Shown: positions 19,090 through 27,814, counted from the first letter of the stretch. The stretch: DNA of 64,000 nucleotides from Candidatus Accumulibacter proximus (GCA_016709675.1 JADJMH010000022.1:1-64000), one strand, 5' to 3'. Translations and numbers: made by a program. Notes: generated by a model from the letters alone, not told the origin.

Positions 19090-20064
19090 TCACTTCTCGA
19101 GTCCGGCCGGAGGCCAGTTCTCTAACTTCATGCCCAGTGTCAGACCGCGCGCGGCCAGCACTTCCTTGATCTCATTCAGCGACTTGCGGCCGAGATTGGG
19201 CGTCTTGAGCAATTCGTTTTCGGTGCGCTGGATCAGGTCACCGATGTAGTAAATATTCTCCGCTTTCAGACAATTGGCCGAACGAACCGTCAGCTCAAGG
19301 TCATCCACCGGACGCAGCAGCAACGGATCAACCTGCACCGTCTTCTGATACTCGATAGGCATCGCCGTCCCGGCGAGGTCGGCGAAGACGGAGAGTTGCT
19401 CCATCAGGATCCGGGCAGCCGTCCGAATCGCTTCCTCCGGCTCAATGGCGCCGTTGGTCTCGATGTCCATGATCAACTTGTCAAGGTCGGTCCGCTGTTC
19501 GACACGGGCACTCTCAACCGCGTAGCTAACCCGCCGCACCGGGCTGAACGAGGCGTCCAGGACCAGCTTGCCGATGTTCTTGCTGCCGTCGCTCAACTCG
19601 CGAAGGTTGCCCGCAACGTAGCCGCGCGACCGCTCCACCTTCATTTCCATGGCCAGCTTGCCACCGGCCGACAGGTGGGCAATCACGTGCTCGGGATTGA
19701 TGATCTCGACATCGTGAGAAACGTCGATGTCGGCAGCCCGAACGACCCCCTTTCCTTCCTTGCGAAGATGCAGGACGACTTCCTCACGGTTGTAGAGTTT
19801 GAAAACCACCCCCTTCAGGTTCAGGAGGATATCCACCACGTCCTCCTGGACGCCGTCAATCGTCGAGTACTCGTGAAGTACGCCTTCGATGCTGACTTCG
19901 GTCGGCGCGTAACCAGGCATCGACGACAGCAGGATTCGGCGCAAAGCATTACCGAGAGTATGCCCGTAGCCTCGTTCAAACGGCTCCATGACCACTCGTG
20001 CATGCACCGGCGACAAGCTCTGCACATCGATGATGCGCGGTTTAAATAGTCCACTGCTTTGCAT
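19090..20064 (-). CDS. rpoA: RNA polymerase alpha subunit
   Basis: This 324-residue subunit nucleates polymerase assembly as a dimer through its N-terminal domain (FERGYGHTLGNALRRILLSS, the conserved dimer segment). The C-terminal domain (about 245-324, with RSANCLKAENIYYIGDLIQR and TPNLGRKSLNEIKE) contacts UP elements and activators. It lies between rpsD and rplQ, the standard alpha-operon position. Nothing is unusual in length or sequence. Confidence 0.98.
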   Translation of the reverse strand: MQSSGLFKPRIIDVQSLSPVHARVVMEPFERGYGHTLGNALRRILLSSMPGYAPTEVSIEGVLHEYSTIDGVQEDVVDILLNLKGVVFKLYNREEVVLHLRKEGKGVVRAADIDVSHDVEIINPEHVIAHLSAGGKLAMEMKVERSRGYVAGNLRELSDGSKNIGKLVLDASFSPVRRVSYAVESARVEQRTDLDKLIMDIETNGAIEPEEAIRTAARILMEQLSVFADLAGTAMPIEYQKTVQVDPLLLRPVDDLELTVRSANCLKAENIYYIGDLIQRTENELLKTPNLGRKSLNEIKEVLAARGLTLGMKLENWPPAGLEK

Positions 20065-20102
20065 GTATGTCCTTTGCCTCAGTCCGTCAAGACTCGCCGC
20101 TA

Positions 20103-20732
20103 CTACTTCGAGTAGAGTTCGATGACGAGACTCTCGTTGATCGTCGGCGGCAGCTCGCTACGTTCCGGGTGCGCCTTGTAGGTACCCTTGGCAGCCTTTG
20201 CGTCGACTTCGACCCATTCCGGAAACCCTCGCGCCTCGGCGGCGGCCAGGGCGGCCTTGACACGAAGATGCGCCTTGGCCTTGTCGCAGACTTCGACGAC
20301 GTCGCCTGGCCGCACCTGATAGGAAGGGATGTTCACCCGACGACCGTTCACCAGCACGCCATTATGTCGAACCACCTGACGAGACTCCGAACGTGAAGCG
20401 GCAAAACCCATGCGATAGCAAACGCTGTCCAGGCGAGCCTCCAGCAACTGCAGGAGGACCTCACCAGTCACACCTTTGCGACGGTCTGCCTCTTTATAGA
20501 CCTTGCGAAACTGGCCTTCAAGAACGCCATAGATGCGGCGGATTTTTTGCTTTTCCCGCAGGTGGACGCCATAGTCGGACAAACGCTGCCCAGATTTCTG
20601 GCCATGCTGACCGGGGGCGTACGAACGACGTTCGATAGCGCACTTGTCGGTAAAGCACTTCTCACCCTTCAGGAACAACTTTTCGCCTTCGCGGCGGCAC
20701 TGACGACACTTCGGATCGAGATTGCGAGCCAC
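20103..20732 (-). CDS. rpsD: 30S ribosomal protein S4, four-cysteine form
   Basis: S4 (209 residues) nucleates assembly of the 16S 5' domain and in E. coli also represses its own operon. The N-terminus DPKCRQCRREGEKLF with later cysteines at 26 and 31 gives a C-X2-C...C-X4-C set that could bind zinc, unlike E. coli S4, which lacks the full set. The S4 RNA-binding domain is at about 100-160 (LEARLDSVCYRMGFAASRSE). It is followed by rpoA after 38 bases. Confidence 0.97.
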   Translation of the reverse strand: MARNLDPKCRQCRREGEKLFLKGEKCFTDKCAIERRSYAPGQHGQKSGQRLSDYGVHLREKQKIRRIYGVLEGQFRKVYKEADRRKGVTGEVLLQLLEARLDSVCYRMGFAASRSESRQVVRHNGVLVNGRRVNIPSYQVRPGDVVEVCDKAKAHLRVKAALAAAEARGFPEWVEVDAKAAKGTYKAHPERSELPPTINESLVIELYSK

Positions 20733-20744
20733 TTTTCCTTCTCC

Positions 20745-21140
20745 TTAAATCCGACGCCTTTTAGGCGGCCGACAGCCGTTATGCGGGATTGGTGTTACAT
20801 CGGTAATCGCCGTTATCTTCATGCCGAGAGCATTGAGCGCACGCACTGAAGACTCACGTCCAGGTCCAGGGCCCTTGATGCGAACTTCAAGGTTCTTGAC
20901 ACCGCACTCCACGGCCACCCTGCCGGCAGCCTCAGCAGCGACCTGAGCAGCAAAGGGCGTGCTCTTGCGTGATCCCTTGAAACCGGCGCCACCAGACGTC
21001 GCCCACGACAAGGCATTGCCCTGGCGATCGGTAATGGTAATGATCGTATTGTTGAACGAGGCGTGGATGTGGGCGACGCCCTCAGCCACATTCTTTCTGA
21101 TCTTGACTTTCTTGCGAACTTTTGCGGCGGTCTTGGCCAT
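20745..21140 (-). CDS. rpsK: 30S ribosomal protein S11
   Basis: S11 (131 residues) lines the platform of the small subunit near the E-site. The sequence contains GVAHIHASFNNTIITITDRQ and the C-terminal IPHNGCRPPKRRRI, both diagnostic. The KVRKKVKIRKNV N-terminal basic stretch is normal. It lies 20 bases after rpsM and 12 before rpsD. Confidence 0.98.
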   Translation of the reverse strand: MAKTAAKVRKKVKIRKNVAEGVAHIHASFNNTIITITDRQGNALSWATSGGAGFKGSRKSTPFAAQVAAEAAGRVAVECGVKNLEVRIKGPGPGRESSVRALNALGMKITAITDVTPIPHNGCRPPKRRRI

Positions 21141-21160
21141 AGTAAGGTCCTAGCTCCTGA

Positions 21161-21523
21161 TTATTTCTTGCCGGCGATCGGCTTCCGCGGCCCCTTGCGG
21201 GTGCGCGCGTTGGTCCGCGTCCGCTGGCCGCGAGACGGCAGGCCCTTGCGGTGACGGAGGCCACGATAGCAGCCGAGATCCATCAAACGCTTGATGCTCA
21301 TCGTCACTTCGCGACGCAGATCGCCCTCGACACTGAACCTGCCAATCTGGTCGCGCAAGCGCTCCAATTCGGCCTCGGTCAGGTCTTTCATCTTTGTTGA
21401 ACGTGTCACCCCAGCAGCATCACAAATCTTCTGTGCGCGCGGACGTCCGATACCGTAGATTGCGGTAAGAGCAATCTCGGCATGCTGGTGGTTCGGGAGG
21501 TTTACGCCTGCGATGCGGGCCAT
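21161..21523 (-). CDS. rpsM: 30S ribosomal protein S13
   Basis: S13 (120 residues) sits in the head of the small subunit and contacts the P-site tRNA and the B1 bridges. It opens MARIAGVNLPNHQHAEIALT, and the C-terminal RGLRHRKGLPSRGQRTRTNA followed by ARTRKGPRKP is the usual basic tail. It is first in the alpha operon here, after rpmJ. Confidence 0.98.
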   Translation of the reverse strand: MARIAGVNLPNHQHAEIALTAIYGIGRPRAQKICDAAGVTRSTKMKDLTEAELERLRDQIGRFSVEGDLRREVTMSIKRLMDLGCYRGLRHRKGLPSRGQRTRTNARTRKGPRKPIAGKK

Positions 21524-21553
21524 CGATTCACCCCAAAATAATCGAAACTTGTA

Positions 21554-21559
21554 ATTATA
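21554..21559 (-). promoter_or_regulatory. Possible -10 box upstream of rpsM
   Basis: A TATAAT hexamer on the minus strand lies 31 bases before the rpsM ATG, where the alpha operon promoter is expected. No good -35 box lies 16-18 bases upstream, so this is a weak call. Confidence 0.3.
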
Positions 21560-21600
21560 CCTTCAACCGACTGGCGACCCACCATAGTGAGCCGCAGCGA

Positions 21601-21714
21601 TCAACCTTGACGCTGTTTGTGACGCTGGTCCGAACAAATCACACGGACGACCCCATGGCGCCGAATGATCTTGCACTTCCGGCAGATGCGTTTCACAGAT
21701 GCCAGCACTTTCAT
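21601..21714 (-). CDS. rpmJ: 50S ribosomal protein L36
   Basis: This 37-residue protein reads MKVLASVKRICRKCKIIRRH and continues to a basic end, KQRQG. Cysteines 11, 14 and 27 with histidine 32 form the zinc-binding set of the C-plus L36 form, which is the one displaced under zinc starvation in bacteria that have a second copy. It lies between infA and rpsM, the normal betaproteobacterial place. Confidence 0.96.
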   Translation of the reverse strand: MKVLASVKRICRKCKIIRRHGVVRVICSDQRHKQRQG

Positions 21715-21793
21715 GATCCACTCCTGATTCCCCGGCACGAGGCGCAGCCAGCCCTTCGCCGAATTGTTGCGTAGATTACTGCCTAGAAACTCT

Positions 21794-22012
21794 TCACTTG
21801 GCGCGGAAGACGATTCGCGCGCGACTCAGATCATAGGGCGTAAGTTGAACCGTCACCTTGTCGCCCGGCAGAATGCGGATGTAGTGCATCCGCATCTTGC
21901 CTGATATGAAACCCAGCACGATATGCCCGTTTTCGAGCTTCACCCTGAAGGTGGCATTGGGAAGGTTCTCGATAACCTCTCCCTGCATTTCGATCAAGTC
22001 TTCCTTTGCCAT
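21794..22012 (-). CDS. infA: Translation initiation factor IF-1
   Basis: IF-1 (72 residues) is a single OB-fold protein that blocks the A-site during initiation. The sequence MAKEDLIEMQGEVIENLPNA and FRVKLENGHIVLGFISGKMR matches the family along its whole length. It starts one base after the secY stop and probably relies on coupled translation. Betaproteobacteria often carry a second infA elsewhere. Confidence 0.97.
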   Translation of the reverse strand: MAKEDLIEMQGEVIENLPNATFRVKLENGHIVLGFISGKMRMHYIRILPGDKVTVQLTPYDLSRARIVFRAK

Positions 22013-22013
22013 C

Positions 22014-23339
22014 CTATTTCGCCGATATCCCGGAGCCCTTGAAATTGGCCTTCTTCAACAGACTCTCGTACTGGTGTGACATGGCATATGCCTGGACCTG
22101 AGTCATGAAATCCATCGTTACCACCACGATGATGAGCAGTGAAGTGCCGCCAAAATAGAATGGCACATTCCATTTCAGGATCAGGAACTCCGGCAGCAAG
22201 CATACGATCGTGATGTAGGCTGCCCCAACCAGGGTCAATCGCATCAGTATCTTGTCAATGTAGCGCGCCGTCTGATCTCCTGGCCGTATCCCTGGTACGA
22301 AAGCGCCGCTCTTCTTGAGGTTGTCTGCTGTTTCCTTGGAGTTGAAAACCAAGGCCGTGTAAAAAAAGCAAAAGAAGATAATCGCTGCCGCGTAGAGCAT
22401 GACATAGACCGGTTGCCCTGGAGACAACGCGCCAGCAATGTCCTTTAGCCAGCGAACCGACTCGCCAGAGCCAAACCAGCCGGCAACTGTCGCCGGAAAC
22501 AGGATGATCGACGAAGCAAAGATCGGCGGGATGACGCCCGCCATGTTCAATTTCAGCGGCAGGTGCGAACTCTGGCCACCATAAATCTTGTTGCCCACTT
22601 GGCGCTTGGCGTAGTTGACCAGGATTTTTCGCTGACCACGTTCGACAAACACCACAAAGGCGGTGACCAGAACCACCAGCAAGCTGATCACGATTGCCGT
22701 CAGCGGGTGCATGGCGCCCGTACGCACCAACTCGAGCAGCCCACCGATGGCGTTCGGCAGACCAGCCGCGATCCCGGCGAAAATTATGATCGAAATCCCG
22801 TTACCCAACCCCCGCTCGGTCACCTGTTCGCCGAGCCACATCAGAAACATCGTCCCCGTGACCAGCGTCGTCACGGTCACGAAGCGGAACAGCAGTCCCG
22901 GGTCCAGCACCAGCCCGGGTTGTGACTCAACCGCAACCGCAATGCCAATTCCCTGAAACAGCGCCAGAAACACCGTGCCATAACGCGTGTACTGCGTTAT
23001 TTTCCGCCGCCCGGCTTCGCCCTCCTTTTTCAGCGCCTCAAGTTGAGGGCTGGCGTGAGTCATCAGTTGCATGATGATCGACGCCGAAATGTACGGCATG
23101 ATTCCGAGCGCGAAAATCGTGAAGCGCGACAACGCGCCTCCCGAGAACATGTTGAACATGCCGAGGATGCCGCCCTGCTGTTGCCTGAACAGCTCGCTCA
23201 ACGCCTGGGCATCAATGCCTGGCACGGGAATATGCGCGCCAACCCGGTAAACGACCAGCGCCCCCAGCAGGAACCACAGCCGTCGCTTCAGGTCGCCGAA
23301 CTTTCCACCCTTGCTAACCGTGCTCGAACTAGTTACCAA
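22014..23339 (-). CDS. secY: Protein translocase channel subunit SecY
   Basis: SecY (441 residues, ten membrane segments) forms the inner-membrane protein-conducting channel with SecE and SecG. It has GKFGDLKRRLWFLLGALVVY at the first segment, GIMPYISASIIMQLMTH at the plug/second segment and KQVGNKIYGGQSSHLPLKLN-type sequence in the cytoplasmic loop. The start at 23339 is a TTG after a GGTGATC-like site. It closes the spc operon before infA. Confidence 0.96.
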   Translation of the reverse strand: MVTSSSTVSKGGKFGDLKRRLWFLLGALVVYRVGAHIPVPGIDAQALSELFRQQQGGILGMFNMFSGGALSRFTIFALGIMPYISASIIMQLMTHASPQLEALKKEGEAGRRKITQYTRYGTVFLALFQGIGIAVAVESQPGLVLDPGLLFRFVTVTTLVTGTMFLMWLGEQVTERGLGNGISIIIFAGIAAGLPNAIGGLLELVRTGAMHPLTAIVISLLVVLVTAFVVFVERGQRKILVNYAKRQVGNKIYGGQSSHLPLKLNMAGVIPPIFASSIILFPATVAGWFGSGESVRWLKDIAGALSPGQPVYVMLYAAAIIFFCFFYTALVFNSKETADNLKKSGAFVPGIRPGDQTARYIDKILMRLTLVGAAYITIVCLLPEFLILKWNVPFYFGGTSLLIIVVVTMDFMTQVQAYAMSHQYESLLKKANFKGSGISAK

Positions 23340-23362
23340 AAGAGATCACCCCTGCCTGCTCG

Positions 23363-23797
23363 TTAATCCGCAATGCTGCCACCAACGGCTTCGATCGCCG
23401 CTCGTGCGCCTGCGGTCACTCCGATACCCTTGAGGATGACTTTACGGTTGAGCTCACCCGACAGCACAACCTTCGCCGACAAGGCGTGCTGCGATACGAG
23501 ATTGGCCTGCATCAGGGTCGCCAGATCAATCTCGTCAACCGGCAAGCGTGCGATTTCCGACAGGCGAACCTCAAAGTTGCGAGCCCTGGTCATCGACTTG
23601 AAGCCACGCTTCGGCAGACGTCGCTGTAGCGGCATCTGGCCACCCTCGAAGCCAACCTTGTGAAAGCCACCGGCACGCGACTTTTGGCCTTTGTGACCGC
23701 GCCCGCAGGTCTTGCCGAACCCGGAGCCAATGCCACGCCCGACCCGCTTCCTACCCGTACGCGCACCGTCAGCGGCTTGAACAGTATTGAGTTCCAT
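23363..23797 (-). CDS. rplO: 50S ribosomal protein L15
   Basis: L15 (144 residues from the ATG at 23797) is a late assembly protein of the large subunit. The Gly/Arg-rich start GRKRVGRGIGSGFGKTCGRG and the GFEGGQMPLQRRLPKRGF motif are diagnostic. I use the start MELNTVQAADG, the family N-terminus, one base after the rpmD stop. Confidence 0.97.
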   Translation of the reverse strand: MELNTVQAADGARTGRKRVGRGIGSGFGKTCGRGHKGQKSRAGGFHKVGFEGGQMPLQRRLPKRGFKSMTRARNFEVRLSEIARLPVDEIDLATLMQANLVSQHALSAKVVLSGELNRKVILKGIGVTAGARAAIEAVGGSIAD

Positions 23798-23798
23798 C

Positions 23799-23981
23799 TC
23801 AGCCCTCACACTTCAAGAGGTAGGACACCTTGTTGATCATTCCGCGAACCGCCGGCGTGTCTTCAAGGACCGAGCTACTATTCAGCCGCCGAAGGCCCAG
23901 ACCTCGTACCGTGGCGCGGTGCGACTCCTTGGTGCCGATAAGGCTCCGGACGAGCGTCACTTTCACTTTTTTCTCAGCCAT
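23799..23981 (-). CDS. rpmD: 50S ribosomal protein L30
   Basis: L30 (60 residues) binds 23S rRNA domain II and 5S-adjacent helices. It reads KKVKVTLVRSLIGTKESHRA with RGLGLRRLNSSSVLEDTPAV, the short bacterial form. It lies three bases after rpsE and one before rplO. Confidence 0.97.
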   Translation of the reverse strand: MAEKKVKVTLVRSLIGTKESHRATVRGLGLRRLNSSSVLEDTPAVRGMINKVSYLLKCEG

Positions 23982-23984
23982 TTC

Positions 23985-24509
23985 TCACCCCAGTATTTCA
24001 GCGACCGTCTTGCCCCGCTTTGCGGCAACCTCGGCCGGCGTGGTCATCGCCCGCAGACCATTGATCGTTGCGCGGACGATGTTGTAAGGATTGGTGGAAC
24101 CGTGTGCCTTGGCAACCACATTGGTCATCCCGATGACATCGAAGACCGAGCGCATCGCGCCGCCAGCAATGATCCCGGTTCCCTCGGGTGCCGGCTGCAT
24201 CATCACTCTTGAAGCCCCGTGATGCCCCACCACCGTATGCTGCAGCGTGCCGTTCTTGAGGCTGACCTTGATCAGGTTACGGCGCGCCTCCTCCATGGCC
24301 TTCTGAACGGCGACCGGTACTTCACGCGACTTCCCTTTCCCCATCCCCACACGACCATCACCGTCACCAACCACGGTCAGTGCCGCGAACCCGAGAATAC
24401 GACCGCCCTTCACCACCTTGGTCACTCGGTTGATCGAGATCATCTTTTCACGCATGCCATCATCGGGCTTCTCGGCCTGCTGAGGTTTTCTGCTTTGCGG
24501 CTTAGCCAT
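23985..24509 (-). CDS. rpsE: 30S ribosomal protein S5
   Basis: S5 (174 residues) lies at the mRNA entry site and influences fidelity together with S4. A short polar N-terminus precedes the family start MREKMISINRVTKVVKGGRI. The KGKSREVPVAVQKAMEEARR segment and VIGMTNVVAKAHGSTNPYNI region are normal. Confidence 0.97.
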   Translation of the reverse strand: MAKPQSRKPQQAEKPDDGMREKMISINRVTKVVKGGRILGFAALTVVGDGDGRVGMGKGKSREVPVAVQKAMEEARRNLIKVSLKNGTLQHTVVGHHGASRVMMQPAPEGTGIIAGGAMRSVFDVIGMTNVVAKAHGSTNPYNIVRATINGLRAMTTPAEVAAKRGKTVAEILG

Positions 24510-24536
24510 TGATTACTCCAATTCTTTGTGGCGCGA

Positions 24537-24893
24537 TCAGAACTTGAGGCCGGCTTCGCGCGCTGCATCCGCCAGCGCCTTGATCCGCCCGTGGTAGCGA
24601 AAGCCCGCACGATCAAACGAAACCTGTTCAATTCCCGCTTTTCTGGCGCGCTCAGCAATCAACAGTCCAATCGTCTTGGCCGCACCGATGTCGCCCCCGT
24701 TCGGTAGCATCTTCCGCACCGCAGGCTCCAGCGAAGAAGCGGCGGCGAGCACCTGAGAGCCACAGGCCGAAATTATCTGGGCGTAGATATGGCAGTTGCT
24801 GCGGTGCACCGATAAGCGCACTGCTTTCAGTTCTGCAATTTTCGCCCGCGTTTTGCGAGCCCTGCGCAAACGCGCCTGTTTTTTGTCAATCAT
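24537..24893 (-). CDS. rplR: 50S ribosomal protein L18
   Basis: L18 (118 residues) binds 5S rRNA and docks it on the large subunit. It starts MIDKKQARLRRARKTRAKIA and ends FRYHGRIKALADAAREAGLK plus F, both typical. It is placed 10 bases after rplF and 27 before rpsE. Confidence 0.97.
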   Translation of the reverse strand: MIDKKQARLRRARKTRAKIAELKAVRLSVHRSNCHIYAQIISACGSQVLAAASSLEPAVRKMLPNGGDIGAAKTIGLLIAERARKAGIEQVSFDRAGFRYHGRIKALADAAREAGLKF

Positions 24894-24903
24894 CTCTGAA
24901 CCC

Positions 24904-25440
24904 CTACTTTTTCTTCTTGGTTTCCTTGATCACGACCACCTCGTCAACATAGCGCACACCTTTGCCCTTGTAAGGTTCTGGCTTGCGATAGGAACGCACT
25001 TCGGCCGCGACCTGGCCAACGAGCTGCCGATCAACGCCCTTGATCACAATCTCGGTCTGGGTCGGCGTAGTAGCAGTAATGCCACTGGGGAGCTTGTAAG
25101 CCACTGGATGCGAAAACCCAAGGGTCAGGTTGAGCGTGTCGCCCTGGGCTTGAGCACGATAGCCAACACCAACAAGGCTCAGCCTGCGCTCGAATCCTGT
25201 GCTGACACCCGTCACCATGTTCGCGACCACGGCGCGAAACGTGCCAGACATCGCATCGGCGTTGGCGATACCAGCAACCGGCTTGCACAGCAGGCTATCG
25301 CCCTCTTGATCGACCGACACCGCCGGATGCGCGGGAAACACGAGCGCGCCGAGCGGTCCCTTGACGGACACTCGTTCCGCCGAGATATCTACCGAAACAC
25401 CTGGCGGGAGAACAATTGGTTTTTTTGCAACGCGGGACAT
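24904..25440 (-). CDS. rplF: 50S ribosomal protein L6
   Basis: L6 (178 residues) has two related domains and sits near the factor-binding centre. The start MSRVAKKPIVLPPGVSVDIS and the end PEPYKGKGVRYVDEVVVIKE are standard, followed by a lysine-rich tail. It lies nine bases after rpsH. Confidence 0.97.
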   Translation of the reverse strand: MSRVAKKPIVLPPGVSVDISAERVSVKGPLGALVFPAHPAVSVDQEGDSLLCKPVAGIANADAMSGTFRAVVANMVTGVSTGFERRLSLVGVGYRAQAQGDTLNLTLGFSHPVAYKLPSGITATTPTQTEIVIKGVDRQLVGQVAAEVRSYRKPEPYKGKGVRYVDEVVVIKETKKKK

Positions 25441-25449
25441 AGCTACCCC

Positions 25450-25845
25450 TTATGCGACGAAGCACAGCACTTCGCCACCGACATGGCTGGCGCGAGCCTT
25501 ACGGTCAGTCATAACTCCCCTGGGTGTTGAGACTATTGCCACACCAAGACCATTCATGACCAGCGGGATGTCATCAGCGCCTCTGTAGATCCGAAGGCCC
25601 GGCCGTGATACGCGGTCTATTCGTTCGATGACCGGTCGACCCGCATAATACTTCAGGCCAATTTCGAGAATCGGCTTGCCTTCATTCGGACTAACTGCGA
25701 AATCCTCAACGTAACCCTCGTCCTTCAGCACCTGGGCGATGGCAATCTTTACCTTCGAAGACGGCATGGCCACGGAAGCCTTGCTTGCCATCTGGGCATT
25801 TCGGATGCGTGTCAGCATGTCGCTGATCGGATCGCTCATACTCAT
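25450..25845 (-). CDS. rpsH: 30S ribosomal protein S8
   Basis: S8 (131 residues) is an early-binding protein of the 16S central domain and is the spc-operon translational repressor in E. coli. It starts MSMSDPISDMLTRIRNAQMA and ends VSTPRGVMTDRKARASHVGG plus EVLCFVA, as usual. An alternative start two codons in (MSDPIS) is equally good. Confidence 0.97.
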   Translation of the reverse strand: MSMSDPISDMLTRIRNAQMASKASVAMPSSKVKIAIAQVLKDEGYVEDFAVSPNEGKPILEIGLKYYAGRPVIERIDRVSRPGLRIYRGADDIPLVMNGLGVAIVSTPRGVMTDRKARASHVGGEVLCFVA

Positions 25846-25860
25846 TTCGTTCTCTCCTGC

Positions 25861-26166
25861 CTACCAGCTAGCCTTGACCATCCCTGGCACCTCACCGTGC
25901 ATCACGAACTCGCGCAGCTTGCCGCGACCCAAACCGAACTTGCGATAGACACCCCGAGGACGTCCGGTCAACTGACAGCGGTTCCGAAGCCTGACCGGAC
26001 TCGCATTGCGCGGTAGCGCCTGGACTTTCAGTCGCGCCTCAAAGCGCTCTTCAACAGACCGACTCTGGTCAGCAACGGCAGCCATCAGCTCAGCACGCTT
26101 CTTGGCATATTTTTCAACAATCTTGCGCCGCTTTTCACCGCGGTTGATCACAGCGAGTTTCGCCAT
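25861..26166 (-). CDS. rpsN: 30S ribosomal protein S14, zinc-free form
   Basis: S14 (101 residues) is in the head of the small subunit. It is the longer C-minus form without CxxC pairs, shown by MAKLAVINRGEKRRKIVEKY and RNRCQLTGRPRGVYRKFGLG. It lies 6 bases after rplE and 15 before rpsH. Confidence 0.97.
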   Translation of the reverse strand: MAKLAVINRGEKRRKIVEKYAKKRAELMAAVADQSRSVEERFEARLKVQALPRNASPVRLRNRCQLTGRPRGVYRKFGLGRGKLREFVMHGEVPGMVKASW

Positions 26167-26172
26167 TTCGTC

Positions 26173-26712
26173 TCAGTTCCTGAAGGGAAATTTAAACGCG
26201 CCAAGCAAGGCACGCGCCTCTTCGTCGGTCTTGGCAGTAGTAGTGACACTGATGTTCATGCCCCGCAGCGCATCAATCCTGTCGTACTCGATTTCGGGAA
26301 AGATGATCTGTTCCTTGAGGCCCATGTTGTAGTTACCACGACCGTCGAAGCCCTTGCCGGAGATGCCGCGAAAGTCACGCACTCGGGGCAGTGCCACAGA
26401 TACCAGCCGGTCGATGAACTCGAACATGCGGGGACCGCGAAGAGTCACCATGCACCCGATGGGGTAGCCGGTGCGAATCTTGAAACCGGCGATGGATTTC
26501 CGCGCCTTGGTACTGACCGGCTTTTGTCCCGCGATCTTGACCAGATCGCCCATCGCATTCTCCAGCACTTTCTTGTCGGCAATGGCCTCGCCCACGCCCA
26601 TGTTCAGGGTAATCTTTGTGATCCGGGGAACTTCCATTCTCGACTTGTACCCAAACTTTTCGGTCAGTTCGGGCACCACCTTGGTGTTGTAGTACTCCAG
26701 CAGACGCGCCAT
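26173..26712 (-). CDS. rplE: 50S ribosomal protein L5
   Basis: L5 (179 residues) binds 5S rRNA and contacts the P-site tRNA through the central protuberance. The motifs TKITLNMGVGEAIADKKVLE and RDFRGISGKGFDGRGNYNMG are diagnostic. It follows rplX by nine bases. Confidence 0.98.
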   Translation of the reverse strand: MARLLEYYNTKVVPELTEKFGYKSRMEVPRITKITLNMGVGEAIADKKVLENAMGDLVKIAGQKPVSTKARKSIAGFKIRTGYPIGCMVTLRGPRMFEFIDRLVSVALPRVRDFRGISGKGFDGRGNYNMGLKEQIIFPEIEYDRIDALRGMNISVTTTAKTDEEARALLGAFKFPFRN

Positions 26713-26721
26713 GATTATTCC

Positions 26722-27039
26722 TTATGCCCCCAACACTTCGCCGTTCGACTTGAAAAAACGAACCTTCGTGCCATCCTCAAGCGTCTTGAAGCCAACGCGG
26801 TCTGCTTTTCTGGTCGCCGGGTTATAGAGCGAAACATTAGAAATGTGAAGCGGCATCTCTTTCTCGACAATGCCACCGACGACACCCTTGACAGGATTTG
26901 GCTTGACATGCTTCTTGACTCGATTCACACCCTCCACCAGGACGTGCTCCGCGTCAGAGCGGCGAATGACGGTGCCCCGCTTTCCTTTGTCCTTGCCGGC
27001 GGTCACGATAACGTCGTCGCCCTTGCGAATCTTTTCCAT
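26722..27039 (-). CDS. rplX: 50S ribosomal protein L24
   Basis: L24 (105 residues) starts large-subunit assembly at the 5' end of 23S rRNA. It contains a KOW motif in GDDVIVTAGKDKGKRGTVIR and the usual VEGVNRVKKHVKP segment. It follows rplN by nine bases. Confidence 0.97.
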   Translation of the reverse strand: MEKIRKGDDVIVTAGKDKGKRGTVIRRSDAEHVLVEGVNRVKKHVKPNPVKGVVGGIVEKEMPLHISNVSLYNPATRKADRVGFKTLEDGTKVRFFKSNGEVLGA

Positions 27040-27048
27040 GACCCCCCC

Positions 27049-27417
27049 CTAAAGCACTTCAGGCGCCAGTGACACGATCTTCATGAACCGATCACCGCGC
27101 AATTCGCGCGTCACCGGCCCGAAGATACGCGTACCAATCGGCTCCATCTTGTTGTTGAGGAGTACTGCCGCGTTGTGGTCGAACTTTACCAGCGACCCGT
27201 CTACGCGGCGCACACCCTTGGCAGTGCGCACCACCACTGCGCTGTAGACATCGCCCTTCTTGACGCGCCCGCGGGGAGCAGCATCCTTGATGCTCACCTT
27301 GATAATATCGCCGACGCCTGCATAGCGACGCTTGGAGCCGCCCAACACCTTGATGCACATCACCGAGCGTGCGCCGGTGTTGTCGGCGACGTCGAGAGTA
27401 GTCTGTACTTGAATCAT
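27049..27417 (-). CDS. rplN: 50S ribosomal protein L14
   Basis: L14 (122 residues) forms an intersubunit bridge on the large subunit. It reads MIQVQTTLDVADNTGARSVM and closes with GPVTRELRGDRFMKIVSLAP, full length. It is the first gene after the spc promoter at 27517-27544, with a leader of about 95 bases. Confidence 0.98.
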   Translation of the reverse strand: MIQVQTTLDVADNTGARSVMCIKVLGGSKRRYAGVGDIIKVSIKDAAPRGRVKKGDVYSAVVVRTAKGVRRVDGSLVKFDHNAAVLLNNKMEPIGTRIFGPVTRELRGDRFMKIVSLAPEVL

Positions 27418-27516
27418 TTGTCACTCCAACTTGGCCCGCGGTGGCGGTCAGTCTTGGAACCCACAAGGGGGGAAGCGCTCGACCTAACGATACCATCGAG
27501 CGGGGAAAAGCCGACG

Positions 27517-27544
27517 ATTATAACGGCTACTGCGACAAAATCAA
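27517..27544 (-). promoter_or_regulatory. Sigma-70 promoter of the spc operon
   Basis: On the minus strand TTGATT (27539-27544) is separated by 16 bases from a perfect TATAAT (27517-27522). It sits in the 130-base gap between rpsQ and rplN, the same break where E. coli starts its spc operon. Confidence 0.8.
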
Positions 27545-27547
27545 GGG

Positions 27548-27814
27548 CTAAATCGCGAGCGCACGTTCCAGCAGCTTGCTGACAACCCAGGACTTCGTCT
27601 TCGACAACGGACGAGACTCCTGGATCTCGACCACATCACCCAGTTTCGCTTCATTCCCGTCGTTGTGCGCGTGATACTTGCTCGACCGAACGATGATCTT
27701 GTCGTATATCGGGTGCTTGACTCTGCGCTCGACAATTACCGTCACGGTATTGTTCATTTTGTCGCTGAGAACGCGCCCCACCAAGGTACGCTTGCTGGTA
27801 ATGGTTTCGCTCAT
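27548..27814 (-). CDS. rpsQ: 30S ribosomal protein S17
   Basis: S17 (88 residues) is an OB-fold protein that binds the 16S 5' domain. It has KRTLVGRVLSDKMNNTVTVI and ERRVKHPIYDKIIVRSSKYH, the family core. Its ATG overlaps the rpmC stop as ATGA. It is the last gene of the S10-type group. Confidence 0.97.
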   Translation of the reverse strand: MSETITSKRTLVGRVLSDKMNNTVTVIVERRVKHPIYDKIIVRSSKYHAHNDGNEAKLGDVVEIQESRPLSKTKSWVVSKLLERALAI

